NCBI GenBank assembly: GCA_003956705.1
Contig: QZCP01000021.1
Location: forward strand, 62,001-126,000
Length of the DNA: 64,000 bases
Source: Brevipalpus yothersi
Lineage: Eukaryota; Arthropoda; Arachnida; Trombidiformes; Tenuipalpidae
Direction: 5' to 3'
Notes under the pieces: model-generated
What the model was told of the DNA's origin: nothing
Database searches by the model: none
Seen by the model: only the letters and a program-made list of their open reading frames with translations
Made by a program: the position numbers and the translations under genes
In this document: positions 21,396-33,037 of the stretch, piece by piece
Layout: each line of letters starts with the position of its first letter
How positions within the stretch are numbered: position 1 is the stretch's first letter

Positions 21396-22029
21396 AACGT
21401 TGTGAAATTATTACACTCGAGAGTTTATGGAACAACCAACGCTTGAATGAGAGTTCATCGATCTCGATTTGACTTCCTCTAACTACGAATTGTAATGCTT
21501 CTACAATCAATTTACAATTAAGCTCATTGCACCCTAGAGTTTCTGAATTTTGAATTTTCGTGATTTCGGAAATACATGTATGAGATTCTATTCACAATCG
21601 AAACAGAAAAATTTGTGAGAATCCTTTTATTCATACATTCTTTTGTCAGATCGTCATGTATTCCAGTGGAAAAGAGTGAAAAGGGAGTAAAGAGTAATTA
21701 TAAGAATAAGGTTTCTGTTTATCAACATTATATTAATACAATGTATCATAATATACATGTATCACAGTGCTAGTTAAAGTTTTTCGTCATGATAAAATTG
21801 AGCCCGGAGCCGATATTTTATAGCCACGAGATAGAACTGTTCGATGATTCTTGACCACCATATTTCACCAAAAAAATTTATTCAATCATCGTATTACCAA
21901 TAATCATGAATTCAATCAGATTTTTGATCATGACAAATGAAAATCATCGAAAAGTTCTACCTCATGGCTAAAAAATCTCGGTTTCAAACTCAATTTTATC
22001 ATGATGAGAAAATTTCGGCCCACCCTATA
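21396..22029. other. Intergenic region with a minus-strand TATA-like motif
   Basis: No supportable gene. On the minus strand 21822-21815 reads TATAAAAT, a TATA-like element with no intact gene downstream. It could belong to the lost gene-family copy, but the spacing is long and the motif may be chance. Confidence 0.35.
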
Positions 22030-22102
22030 CAGCCGTTTACAGTGAAATTGACACAAAAAAAACTCACTCTCCTGATAAGAACTTTCATGAGCTCCCTTCG
22101 AA
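22030..22102 (+). repeat. Left terminal inverted repeat
   Basis: Left arm of the element, containing AACTCACTCTCCTGATAAGA, which reappears reverse-complemented in the right arm. Confidence 0.8.
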
Positions 22103-22213
22103 CAGACAGGAGATATGGAATAGAAACAGGTAAAGGACATATACATGTACATAGGAAACTAGGTCTGATTCATATTTTGTCCATTTTCATTCCTAATCTA
22201 TTGTTTTATCGCA

Positions 22214-22285
22214 ATTCGAGGAAGCTCATGAAAGTTCTTATCAGGAGAGTGAGTTTGTTTGGGTCAATCTCACTGTAAACGGCTG
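22214..22285 (-). repeat. Right terminal inverted repeat
   Basis: Right arm, the reverse complement of the left arm over about 70 bp, ending at the 3' TA. Confidence 0.8.
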
Positions 22286-22287
22286 TA

Positions 22288-22731
22288 TTAGAGTGCTAAT
22301 CAAATTTTGAGCAAGTCTCCAATCGAAGTGAGAAACAGCAAACTTGTGGAGGAAGCACAGATTAATTTTATCATTCTCAATACTTTTCAAGCAACAAGGA
22401 AGCTTATACATACCACTGATAAAGATGAGTCGTTCGAATCATAGGACATCAATTCTGGTCACAACAGGGGAAAGCAAAGGTTTTCCTATTTTATATCAAC
22501 CAATCATGTATAAATGGAGAGTAGGAAGTCTTGTACCAAAGAGTAGGAAAGATGTTTTTCGGTGTCTTGTACTCTGCAAATGGAATTGATATCAAACGAT
22601 AAAATATATCACCATGTTGTGGTAGAAATGTCCATTATTTTCCTGAGGAAAGGTGAAAGCACAGTGTCTCTTCATTTATATTCATTTTGCATTTTATCAA
22701 TACGTTTACTCGATTATTTATTCTAGTCAGA
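22288..22731. other. Intergenic region upstream of the secreted repeat protein
   Basis: About 440 bp with no convincing gene. It should contain the promoter of the gene starting at 22732, but no element stands out. A possible acceptor (TTCTAG/TCAG) lies just before that ATG. Confidence 0.4.
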
Positions 22732-24714
22732 ATGGTTCAAATTAATTATTTTGTTTTAATTTTTGTGTTCATTTCTCATTCTCTCAACGGTATCTCTTCC
22801 CAATATGATCCATTCAAGCATGAACTGGCCAAAGGAATATTTCGTAAATTGTTGCTTCAAGATGATAAATTAAACTTCATCCTCAAGCGTCTGGAGAAAG
22901 CTGTGAGACCAAATGCTCAGATTTTAGTTCCTCAAAATATCAACAATCTTGTGATTAAGGCTCTAGAGACTGATAATATCGAAGGTAATTTAATGTCATC
23001 CAGTGGTACACCGCTGATGAAACTCAATTCCGGTGTATCACGTTATATTGGTGGATTGCAAAATAAGTTATCCAAAGTCAATGTAACTTTGACCGAAACT
23101 CGAGCCAAAATGAGAAACCTATTGAGACGTGATAAGCCAATGTTTTACAATGGATCTCTCCATTTCGTCGGTGATCTTGATATGTCCAATGTGACCGTGA
23201 GAGATCGAATTGAAGTCAAGACAGCAACATTGGAGCCTAACATTGACGATCTAGTGTTTTATGGGGATAAAAAGTCAATCACTGGACACAAAATTTTCAC
23301 CCATCCAGTATCAACTCCATCAGTTGCCACCGATCGTTTCAATGGTTACTCAATTGAAAAAGAAGTTATTCTCACCACCTTCACAAAACCGATCCAAATC
23401 ACAAGTCCGATCAAGTTCAAAGCTTTAGAGGTTAGAGGAGATGTTATTTCACAAGGTCGTCTGAGAGGTATTGAATTGGATAATCTTGTACCCTTGAACC
23501 AAAAAAATGTTGTGATTGAATCTCCAATAGTTTTCAATTTACTCAATATAACCGGAAATCTTGACATTCGATCAATCAACGGGATTAACCTTGAACAAGT
23601 GAAAAACAAAGTGCTCTTCAAGAATCGAGATCATTATTTGTCCCATCCTGTGGTGATCAAGAGCGTTCGAACGCCGAAAATAGATGGGCTTGAAACTCTC
23701 AACAAGCGACTATTCAACCAAACATTTGGACAAATAGCTGTCATTGGCAAAAGTTCTCGAATTCGAGGAACCGTTCGGATCAGATCACCACTGACCTATG
23801 TGGCTAATTTGATGACCAGCAAAGTCAATCGTTACGAAATATTCCGAGACTTTTTGACAACAAACACAGCTCAATTCATTCGAGGTAAAAAATGGTTTAA
23901 TAATGCTAAATTTGACTCACTCCTGATTCATGGCAACCTTAACAATCATCCTTTCCCGGGTGGCTATGTTAGTTTAAGTGGAGATGAGACAATTTCATCA
24001 CCAATAGTATTCCGAGATTCTCTGCAAGTGCGAGGAAGCGTCAATGTGCCCAGAGTATCAATTGGACATCAAGGAAGAGCCATCGATTTGAATGAAATTT
24101 CACACCGAGTTCGAAACGTGAATTTTGATCGAAAAAAATTCGCTACAAGCGTAATTGTAAAGGGAAACCTGGTTGTTAAAGGTCAAATCAACGGAGTGAA
24201 TCTTATGGAAGTATCCAAAGATTCTGTCCATCGACTAGAGAAGAGTGTTTTCGTTGGAGGAGAGAAAAGTTTTCTTAATGGAGCAAAAATTGGCAACTGT
24301 GTCTTTAAGACGGTCAACAATAACTTTCTATCTTCATTTGCTCAAATCACCTCTCCACAACTTATATCCTCACCTGTGGTATTCAATGGTCCAGTTGATT
24401 TTGATATTCTCTCAAAGCCACCTCTACATAGAACTGATGTCATAGATCGTCTTTTCTACCGAGTCAGTCTAAGAAATGCTGGAACAATAGATAACTGGAT
24501 ATATTTTGAGAATATGAACATCAAAAATCTCCAGTTGGTAGGCCCTAGCAGTGTGATTGATTCTAAGAGAATGATTTCAAGGAGTGATCGACCCAGAATG
24601 ATCGTCCCCAAAACTTCTACGAGAGAATCAGATCTCGGATGGGTTAATGTTAAGAAACTCACAACAAATGGTACCGAAATTTTCGAATTGACAAGCTCAA
24701 CCACCGAAGCATAA
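22732..24714 (+). CDS. Secreted repeat protein, 660 residues, unrecognised
   Basis: Single large exon starting at the ATG at 22732. The frame extends upstream only through a TTG. Residues 1-25 form a signal peptide (FVLIFVFISHSLNGISS). The mature protein repeats a loosely conserved, strand-rich unit of about 70-80 residues, each with a hydrophobic VxGN/D-L segment followed by a 'NGxNL' turn (RSINGINLEQV, VKGQINGVNLMEV, GRLRGIELDNL) and an 'ISSPIVF' strand. This periodicity suggests a solenoid-like extracellular structure. It is rich in Asn, Arg, Lys and Val, with N-glycosylation sequons. No family is confidently recognised. Plausible roles are matrix, egg-coat or secretion component, but this is speculation. 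Confidence 0.72.
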   Translation: MVQINYFVLIFVFISHSLNGISSQYDPFKHELAKGIFRKLLLQDDKLNFILKRLEKAVRPNAQILVPQNINNLVIKALETDNIEGNLMSSSGTPLMKLNSGVSRYIGGLQNKLSKVNVTLTETRAKMRNLLRRDKPMFYNGSLHFVGDLDMSNVTVRDRIEVKTATLEPNIDDLVFYGDKKSITGHKIFTHPVSTPSVATDRFNGYSIEKEVILTTFTKPIQITSPIKFKALEVRGDVISQGRLRGIELDNLVPLNQKNVVIESPIVFNLLNITGNLDIRSINGINLEQVKNKVLFKNRDHYLSHPVVIKSVRTPKIDGLETLNKRLFNQTFGQIAVIGKSSRIRGTVRIRSPLTYVANLMTSKVNRYEIFRDFLTTNTAQFIRGKKWFNNAKFDSLLIHGNLNNHPFPGGYVSLSGDETISSPIVFRDSLQVRGSVNVPRVSIGHQGRAIDLNEISHRVRNVNFDRKKFATSVIVKGNLVVKGQINGVNLMEVSKDSVHRLEKSVFVGGEKSFLNGAKIGNCVFKTVNNNFLSSFAQITSPQLISSPVVFNGPVDFDILSKPPLHRTDVIDRLFYRVSLRNAGTIDNWIYFENMNIKNLQLVGPSSVIDSKRMISRSDRPRMIVPKTSTRESDLGWVNVKKLTTNGTEIFELTSSTTEA

Positions 24715-24861
24715 GAACCACATGCATAATTTACAGACCAGCAAAAAGTTTAATACAATACACGCAACTCGTCTTGTATTAGGCTAGTAAACATATATAT
24801 TTAGGGCACATTTTTCGTCTATAAAACACTTTACATCTATTTTACAGAGGCCAAAAGTATG

Positions 24862-27800
24862 TTATCTTAATCGATCGCATGATTGCCATATTTCCTCAAA
24901 TTGTTTGAACAACTGTGAAAATTGAGGGGGATAAAATTAAAAATGAGTGGGCCAAAGGCTAAATTATTTAAATAAACTTACTGATTGCATCCATTTTATA
25001 TCCTTGAGACACTCTTCCAGAATCATTGGAGAGTCTTTCTCATCTACATCACCTCTCATTTCTTTCACCTGTAGGAAAAATGATGATCAAATTAGAAATG
25101 AAGAGTTTTATGGAAAGAGGGTAGCTTTGAGGAAATAGGACTCTTACCTTCTCTTTGCATTTAATGAAAAAATTATATTTTTGATGGTGGAGACGGGAGA
25201 AAGCCGCAATCTTTTCTTTGCATGTTTGACAGGCTGCATATTTTGTTTGTTTTAGATCAACAGGATCAGGATCTTTGAGATCCAAAGTCACTGGGTCATA
25301 AGTTTTACCATTGAAGTGGAGAATTTGAGAACTCCAATTATCATGACAAAGCTGTTAAAAATGAGATAGCATTAATGAAGAATCTTGAGAAGCATCGTGA
25401 TAGAAAAACCTACTCGACATCTCAAATCCCCGACTTGACTTTGTGGAATGAGAATGAAATTCGGAAAAGTTTCAACACACTTCACAATTTGAGCATCCCA
25501 TCTCACTTTTGTGAAGAAACGAGACTTTTTTCTTAAGCAATAATCATCAATGGCTTGTAGATGAGAAAGGAAATATTCATCTGAAAAGAAAAATCACAGT
25601 TGAATCGAACATGTCCAGACCAGATCGGTCTACATTTGAGGCCATTCAGACTTGCTTACCATTTTCCTTAATTATCTCGGTGATGAAGTTAGGATCTAGG
25701 GCTTGACTGATTAGTGTTTGTATGAAAACTTCGAAATCTGCCTGATGCTGTAAATTACTTGTAGATTTTTCCGGTTTCTCAGTTTTGGACTTTTCAGCTA
25801 CAACCTCACTGTTTCTGAGCAAAATAAAAATAGTATTATGAAAAGAGTCCAGAATAAAGTTTATTTTTGTCTTACTCATTGCTTGAAGGACTGCTCTTGG
25901 TCAAGCCTAGTTTTTCGACCACTATCTTCGTCCTACTGCATCCCATTATACGGACATCTACTCCAGTATACCTTTGCTTCACCGTCGGGTTCCATGCGGA
26001 ATACTGAATCAAGAAAAGAATGTTCGTTAACATACCGATCCTTACGTGAAATAGAAAGCTTTTGAAAAGTCAGAATTCTCACCGATGATGTGTTGGTATA
26101 TACGATTGCACCATCTTGTTCACTGGGCTCAAATCTTTGCAAAAGACTTTTTCCCTCTATTCTCCAAATCATTGGAAGTGAAGCAGTAGACTCTTCGAGA
26201 GCAACCACAAAGTCACCCGTTCTCATTAGGCCTTCTCGCACTGTGAGCGCTTTTTTGTCTTGAGATCGTCTTCGTGAGGTGTTGGGAGTCCCACTTTGAT
26301 TGTTGCTACTAGATTGCTGTGTGGGTATGCTCTTGATAGGTGTGCTTGGTATGGTAGTAAGAGTAGTTGGACTTACTATGGTTACAGTGGCATTTAAAGT
26401 ATTGTTGGAAATAGGAACAATCGTAGCAACTGTATTAGTGGAATTGGTTATGAGAGCAGCGTTTTGGACAACTAGTGACGATGAATTGGTAGGCACAGAT
26501 AAAACATTCACTTGACTGTGGGGATTGAAAGGTGTTGATGAAGTCATTGGCTTTTTGCTATCAATCGTGATGATAGCAGGAGGATTATTTGTGGAAGGAG
26601 ATGAAATATTGGATATAGTCATTCCAGTTGGCTGTGGAGTTTTGATTTCTTGAATAGCGATGGACGATTTTTTTGAGCTGTCTAAGATGATTCGTTCACT
26701 TGTCGAAGTTAGCTGCTTTTTAGGAATTGGTGACTTTTGACTAATGATTTTACTTTCCTCCGGTTTTGTCTTACGAGTGTCACTTGGTGCTATAGTTGGT
26801 CGAGAAGTTGTTTGTTTGAGAACCACATCACTTTTCTCATTCATATTCAGCTTGGTCAAAGCAACATTTGCACTATTGTTGACTTTATTCTTATTAGATG
26901 AACTGAGTTTGGCTTTGGGTATCGAGGATGTGTTAACGGAGGGAATTTTATCTGAGGGTTTCTTTCGTGAATTTTCAGAGTTCATTCGCTTAACTTTCTT
27001 GCTCGATATCGGATTTGGACTATCTGGAAATTCATACTCATCATGCGTCATCTTGTCAATTGAATCTTCTGATCTTCGCTTTTTACTCTTGAGCCCTTGT
27101 TTTGATACTGAGTCTAATGAATTTGAATTGAGTGGAGAAATAGTTGTGATGTTGGTGTTCGTATTCGTCACAGGTCTCATCTTGAAAAATTTGGCTTCCT
27201 CAGAAGACTTCCTGAAATTGGTTATCTCCAAAGGCTTACAAGTGGTGACACACTTTCCCAGAGGTGACTTATTGAAAACATGGTCATCATTTACAGGAAC
27301 TATCTTCACACTCGAGTCCAGTCGAGATTCTCGCTTCCCATTTGAACTTAAATTAGACTTATGAGAAACTTTCGTGACTTTGGAGCCATTAAATTTTAAC
27401 TTGGATTCTTTTGATTTTTTCTTTTTCTTGATCACTGGCTCATCGGAGCGCTTATTCTCATAATCATTCGAGTCATTGGCACTTCGAACGGTGGCTGTAG
27501 GAGAGATCCTTTCCAATTCTGATCCCGTCTCTGTTGATACAGTTACGGATGTGGTTTGAGGTAAAACTTCCTCGTCTGGAGTGAGTTTATTAGGAGACAC
27601 CAGAGAAGGAGTTAGATCATCTAAGGAACCACTGATACTTTTCGAAGAAAGTACTGAATCACAATTATTTTGAGGATTAGAACTGGATCTGAAACTCGAA
27701 GATTCTGCAACGGTTGCCGAGGAGGGATCAGATACTGATAAATCATGAGATTCAGCAATCAGTTGAGGTTCTGCTTGAGAGCTGATCTCATTAGTTTTCG

Positions 27801-30800
27801 ACTTAGATGGATCACAATCCTCAACGCTAGAACCTTCGGTGAGAAATTTGAGATCATCTTCCAAATCTGCAAATTTTGCATCATCAATGGGATCTATTTG
27901 TCCTGTACTAGTGTGAGGTATAACCAGAGATTCTTGTGATTTCTTCTGGAATTCGCACGATGGTAGAGGATTAGTAGTGGTCTGAGGAGATATCTGAGTT
28001 GTCTGAGGGTCAGGAATTTGATTTTCAAGAGTTCCATTCATCATGTCAGCACTCAAAGCAAGAGAGCTAGTATCAAAACAAGGAGAAGTTCGAGGAACAA
28101 TATTGGTAGGTCCCAATAAGGACGGTTGAGATTGCAATGGCTGACTATGAAGTTGAGGAGTGGCATTCGAGAGATTCGGTGAGACAGAGGATTCATTGGA
28201 TGGCATTTGAAGAGGTGGTTGAAGCAAAGATTCAGGAGTTTGAGGAACTTGACTCGTCTAGGAAACAAATGAGTGGAATTAGGAAACAAGAATTGGCTTT
28301 TGTGAGAATCTAATTTAGGGAAGAAATGGAAAGAAAACTTACCTGGTTCACAGCAAGAGATGTCATAGATTGATCAACTTGATTGGGAAGATTCTGATGC
28401 TGAGATTGGTCCGATTGAGATTGCAAATAAGCACCTGGATTTGGGTTGAGGTAATTGAGGAAACCATCGGAATAGTGTGGTGTAGAATTTTGCATGGAAA
28501 AGTTCGATGCGAAAGTAGGATGATCATCGACTGAAAGCGATTTGTTTTTATCCTTCTTCTTATGTTTTTTAGACTTATCCTTCTTTTTTCTCGGAGCAGA
28601 AGTGTTGTCTAGCCTCAAGTTTGCGTAATCATTAGCATTGGAGGGATCAACAGGGTTGAAATTTAAACTTGGAAATTCGAGTCCAGCATCCGGAAAAACG
28701 GTGCCAAGACACGAATCTGATGGCATAATATTCACATTATCTGGTGCATTATTAGTCATACTGGGTATATTGATTTTACTGTTTGATGCGATGTCATCGG
28801 GAATAGAAGGGACTATACTTGATAAACATACTGTAGGGTCAGCAGGGTTTGCTGGTGGTAAAGAGCTATGAAGAAAGTTTACTCCTTGATTACTACTACT
28901 AGAATTGGAGGCTGCAGCAGCAGCTGCCGCAGCGGCAACCATGCAAGAAGAGCTCGAGTTTGATATCACCGAACTGTTCGAAGAGTTGCCACCACCCGCA
29001 CTCGTAGACAACTTGGGCGTTGAGTATGGAGTAGCATTGTAAGAATTTACAAAATTAGCTGTCCCATTTTTTTGCGTTGAATTGGATGCAAAGTGCCTCA
29101 GAGATTCATCCTGGGAACCTTGACTGGGTACCGGTTGTTGAGTAGATACTTGTTGTTGATTCACACTCGAAGGTGGAGTAGGATAAGCTGATGAGGAGAA
29201 CCCGGATGGAGTTGCCATTGAAGTATACGCACCAATCGATGCTGTTTGAGCGGGAGTGACATAAGTTGAATTAAGACAAAAAAAATAAAGCAAATTAACA
29301 AGGTTGAGCAAATGGATGCAAATTACTTGCAATCTGAATATCAATATTGACTTTTTTCATTAATTTGATAATTACCTTGAGCTGCGTAACTCGAGCCATT
29401 GAAATCTTGTACACTATTACTATTTGCTGAGGAATTTGATGAAGCAGTGAGTGTTTGACTAGAGACTGCTGAGGAGGAAATAGACGAAAGACTGTTTCGT
29501 TTTTGGTATGGAGAATGTGGTAAATTTGCAGGTGGACTGTTATATCCATAACTACAGGAAGATGACTCGCTTCCCTGCTGTAAAGATGCATGATTGCTGG
29601 CTGCAGATGATGAACGTGATGTACTACCATGATTGTTAGATGCTTGGGGAACCGAATTATTGCCAATAACTGTAGCATTAGGAAGAGAGGGGGTGGATGG
29701 ATAATTATTCGTGGACAAGGTAGGCATCATCATACTACAACTACTCAGATTGTTATTGCTCGTCAGAGTGGGGTTGCTTCTAGCTTGCTGATGAAAAGAG
29801 CTGCTACTGGAATTATTACTGTCGACACTGTTACCACTGGTATGATGACCGGTCGAATTGTTATGATTGGCTATAAGAGACTGATGATGCTTGACAACTG
29901 ATGATGGCAATCGTGGACCATCTTGAGGATTAAATGGGAAAAAAGTATTTCCTCCCGTGGGTACACCGATGAAGTCTCTCGCCAATGGAGCACTAAAGTT
30001 CATTGATGGGTATTGAGTGTGAGTCGTTGATCTTGAACTGATCCCTTGTGCTGCAGAGTTGGATAATCCAAGCATGTGCTGATTGGAAGCTACTCTCATA
30101 TTCGCTGCTGCTGCGGCAGCATATTGAGATGCATAATGATTATCTTGAGGCATCAAAAAATTGCCGAAATATGAATCGGTCTGATGAGGGTGATGGGAAT
30201 GAGCAAGTCTCTTGGAGAACTGGGAATCAAAAGCAAGATTGTTGCTGCGAGAAACACTCGGATGGACACTCTGAGACATCGGCATCATACCAAAAGAGTT
30301 AGCTGCAGCTCTCACTGACGAGGCGTTAGAGATACTCTTGTGATGGTGATGGTGATGATGGTGTTTACTGTTTTCAACAGAGCACGATTTATTCGTGTGA
30401 TGGCCACTAGAAGAAATACCATGAGAAGACATGGCACTAGCACTGACCACAGGATGGTGAGAATGGTGACCATTGCTTGAATTCATTAAACTAACCGCTT
30501 CATGAGGGAGTATTCCAAAAGGACCAGGTCCAGATGATACATGATTATGACCTGACATCAGATTAGCGGGATGGTGTAGCGAGCCTGGTGTTAAATGATG
30601 TGAGAAGATAGAAGCTCCAGTTGCAGCTACCGATGCCATACCGTTCGTATCGGTATGATGTCCCATTGTTGATGCATGAAGAGCACCTTGCATATTACTG
30701 CAATACCCAGGAGGAGGAGGTGGGAATGCGGCAGTTCTCAAATTAGACATTTCGATCATTGGAGAATTAATGTTTGAACAATAGCAACACCGAAAAGGTG

Positions 30801-31047
30801 TATATTCCAATTCTTCTTTCATGACGACACCATTATTTCCACGACAAACCTTACAAATCAATGGATATCTATTACCTCCACCATCGCTAACCACATAATC
30901 AACAACAAACTTATCCATCAAGCAGTCTTGTCCAATCATCGGACGTGGTAATCGTGGCGTCGACAGTTGAGGACGAATATTGTCCACGGTGCTACGATGG
31001 TGTAATGAGGAGGCCATTGCGTTCTGTTGATGATTGAATGGATTCAT
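24862..31047 (-). CDS. Large low-complexity nuclear-type protein with DUF4211-like C terminus
   Basis: Nine exons in consistent phase: 31047-29376, 29241-28343, 28257-26083, 26003-25876, 25814-25660, 25580-25414, 25351-25148, 25068-24982 and 24912-24862, about 1845 residues. Near the N terminus is a Cys-rich motif (LICKVC, then FRCCYC) resembling a small zinc ribbon. Most of the rest is Ser/Asn/His/Gln-rich with Lys clusters (KKKDKSKKHKKKDKNK) typical of nuclear proteins. A conserved block (MIWRIEGKSLLQRFEPSEQDG) precedes the C-terminal domain, which has WDAQIVKCVETFPNFILIP, CHDNWSSQILHFNGKTYDP and LHHQKYNFFIKCKEK, a pattern like DUF4211 of CCDC82, QSER1 and PRR12. A chromatin role is inferred from size and composition, as in QSER1/PRR12. 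Identification is tentative. Confidence 0.6.
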
Positions 31048-32361
31048 TTTGGTAAATTATATTCCAGTTTCGTAAATCGATGAGTGAACAGAGAAAATGT
31101 TGTCGAAATGTTGGAGATAAAAGGTGAGACGAATTCACTGTGGATAGATTTCAATAGACACAAACTCTGTGAATCAAATGAATACTCAACTTTGACTTGT
31201 ACACTAACACACTTTAGAAGTGTATGTACCAGTCTAGTGTAAGAGTATACAATAACACAGAGATTCAATCTATCCACAGTGTTATATCCACAAAAGGTAG
31301 TGAACAATTATGTGCTGTTCGAGATAATAAATATGGCCAAAACAGAAAGTATGTGATAATGATACGCACTCCTCCTTCTTTTCATCATCGTCAGCATTAT
31401 AGTTGTTGTTGTCTCAATTTTGTTGTCGAGATTCAGGAAAGGAGAACAAAAATGATGATGATGAACCAATTCAAGCCGACAGGTAATTCTCACAAGATCG
31501 AAATCCAATAGGACAATAATCTTGTTACACTTAAATCGAAAATGATCTTCAAAATACCTTCTCTTATCATCAAAGCTGCTCAATAATATATTGAAGGTTG
31601 ATTATATATGTATATTACGTAACACAACTTGAAGAGAGAAGAGATTCACACTTATATTTCCTTAGAGGCTTGACCACAAGCACCTTATGACAATCAATTG
31701 ACTACACACACACATTCAATTGTGTGGTGTATATATGTGTGTAAATAAACACCAATATACATCCATTTAAATGGTAACTTTTTATCACCAATCAAATATT
31801 TTCCCTACAACCAATCACATAATTAATATTACATTTTTTCATACACAATTCAAATTATATAATTTACATCATTCACCATCAAATCATAAATACACACAAA
31901 TTAAATTAATTCATCATCAAATAAAAAAATTTTTTTTCTCTTCTCTGAATTATAAGCAGTATTCAGTAGTCGAACTGATATCTACTGTGTATCTACTGTA
32001 TACAAAAAAAAATGGATCCTCTTATTATCTGCCATCTAGTGATTGATTTATTAATCATTGCCGGAGGCAAAAATTTTGACTCAAAACAAAAGCCGCATGT
32101 TGCTGGTGGCAAAGTTTTTGTTTTGAGGTGAAACTGGACTAACTTAATCACAATTAATTCTTGATGTTTACATCAACTACCACCGAAAACATATGATTTA
32201 ATACCCCCAGTGTCCCTATCAGTCCCTATCAGCTACCTAATCGATCTATCAAACGCTAAAATTGATGTTGACATTTTAGCCATCGCGGTTGTTGGTGTAT
32301 GTGTGTTTCGTAAACATGATTGATTTAATTAATTAATTAGTGGATTGAGTGAAATTGAATC
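31048..32361. promoter_or_regulatory. Divergent 5' region between the DUF4211 gene and mL42
   Basis: About 1.3 kb separates the two divergent ATGs. It contains an imperfect palindrome (31136-31281), short CA/TG runs near 31700-31745 and very AT-rich sequence. Frames such as 31771-32046 are AT-rich shadows. Both promoters must lie here, possibly with untranslated exons of the large gene. Confidence 0.5.
31136..31281. repeat. Imperfect palindrome / foldback
   Basis: CACTGTGGATAGATT at 31136-31150 is repeated in perfect inverted orientation at 31267-31281. The inner flanks also pair in part (TACACTAACACACTTT with AAGTGTATGTACC around 31197-31233). The 146-bp unit could fold into a cruciform or hairpin. 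I see no clear target-site duplication. Confidence 0.6.
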
Positions 32362-33037
32362 ATGTTCAAAGTTATACCGAAAGATTTGGTTTGTGGACGA
32401 GGATTGTTTCGATTTTCTGGTGGATATAGTGATGGATTGAGGAGAGCAGCAAGCTCAACGTTCAATTCGAGTCCTGTCCAGTGAGTATCACTCTGTTTTC
32501 TTCAGAATCGATGTGACGACTTTTGGACGTGAGTTTCAAATTGTGATTACTTTGTATTTTAATAGGATTTCTTTCACTGATGATGGACAAACTATAGTTT
32601 GCTATCATCCTGAGCCTTCTTTTCCGTATGAGCATACAAGGGTGAGTTGAATACGTTCGAAGGGAATAAACAGTGATACTCATTTTTGACGCTCTCTCTC
32701 TCCTATTTGTTTTGTTTAGCCTTTGCCCAAGGTGGAAAGTAAGTTTGTGGAAAATGAATCTTGCCTCAGGGTTGATCTCCACAAGAAAACTGAAGATATA
32801 ATGTTCAATAAAGACTATTCAATGAATGAACTTGTGAGACTAACTCATGTCTCTGAGATGCAATGGAAATGGCTGTAAGTTTCTTGTTGACTGGTTTCGA
32901 CCCAAATTTTATTACAATGAGATTGTGTAACTTATTTTTGAATCTTCTTATTCAGACCCAATTACACAAGGAAGAGGCATCAAAAGGAGGAGTACAGAAA
33001 AACTGTCTGGGACAATAAGGATAGAGAGGGTATCTGA
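32362..33037 (+). CDS. MRPL42: Mitochondrial large-subunit ribosomal protein mL42
   Basis: Four exons: 32362-32480, 32566-32641, 32720-32874 and 32956-33037, giving 143 residues. The conserved core is VCYHPEPSFPYEHTRPLP, matching the family's WHPEPPFPYEHTKPIP motif, then a region ending YSMNELVRLTHVSEMQWKW and a basic tail (YTRKRHQKEEYRKTVW). The N terminus is basic and Ser/Arg-rich, as expected for a mitochondrial targeting sequence. mL42 is a metazoan-type component of the mitochondrial 39S subunit. All four junctions are GT-AG, with introns of roughly 80 bp. The start is the only ATG in frame before the conserved part. Confidence 0.87.

Larger units (their letters stand above)
22030..22285. 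mobile_element. TA-flanked inverted-repeat element (Tc1/mariner-like MITE)
   Basis: The 256-bp element begins CAGCCGTTTACAGTGA and ends with its reverse complement, and it is flanked on each side by TA (22028-22029 and 22286-22287). The two arms, about 22030-22102 and 22214-22285, match over roughly 70 bp with only a handful of differences, leaving about 110 bp of unrelated interior. TA target duplication plus a CAG terminus is typical of Tc1/mariner transposons. With no transposase frame inside, it is non-autonomous. The arms could form a long hairpin in RNA. Frames across it are shadows. Confidence 0.8.

Noticed and set aside
21937..22278. 113-residue frame spanning the inverted-repeat element
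   Set aside because: It reads through both TIR arms; no transposase motif is present, so it is not a transposase gene.
22425..22445. GTTCGAATC motif resembling a tRNA B box
   Set aside because: There is no matching A box or cloverleaf-compatible arms upstream.
26744..27364. 206-residue plus-strand frame inside the DUF4211 gene
   Set aside because: It is an antisense shadow of a long Ser/Lys-rich exon and has no domain or start context.
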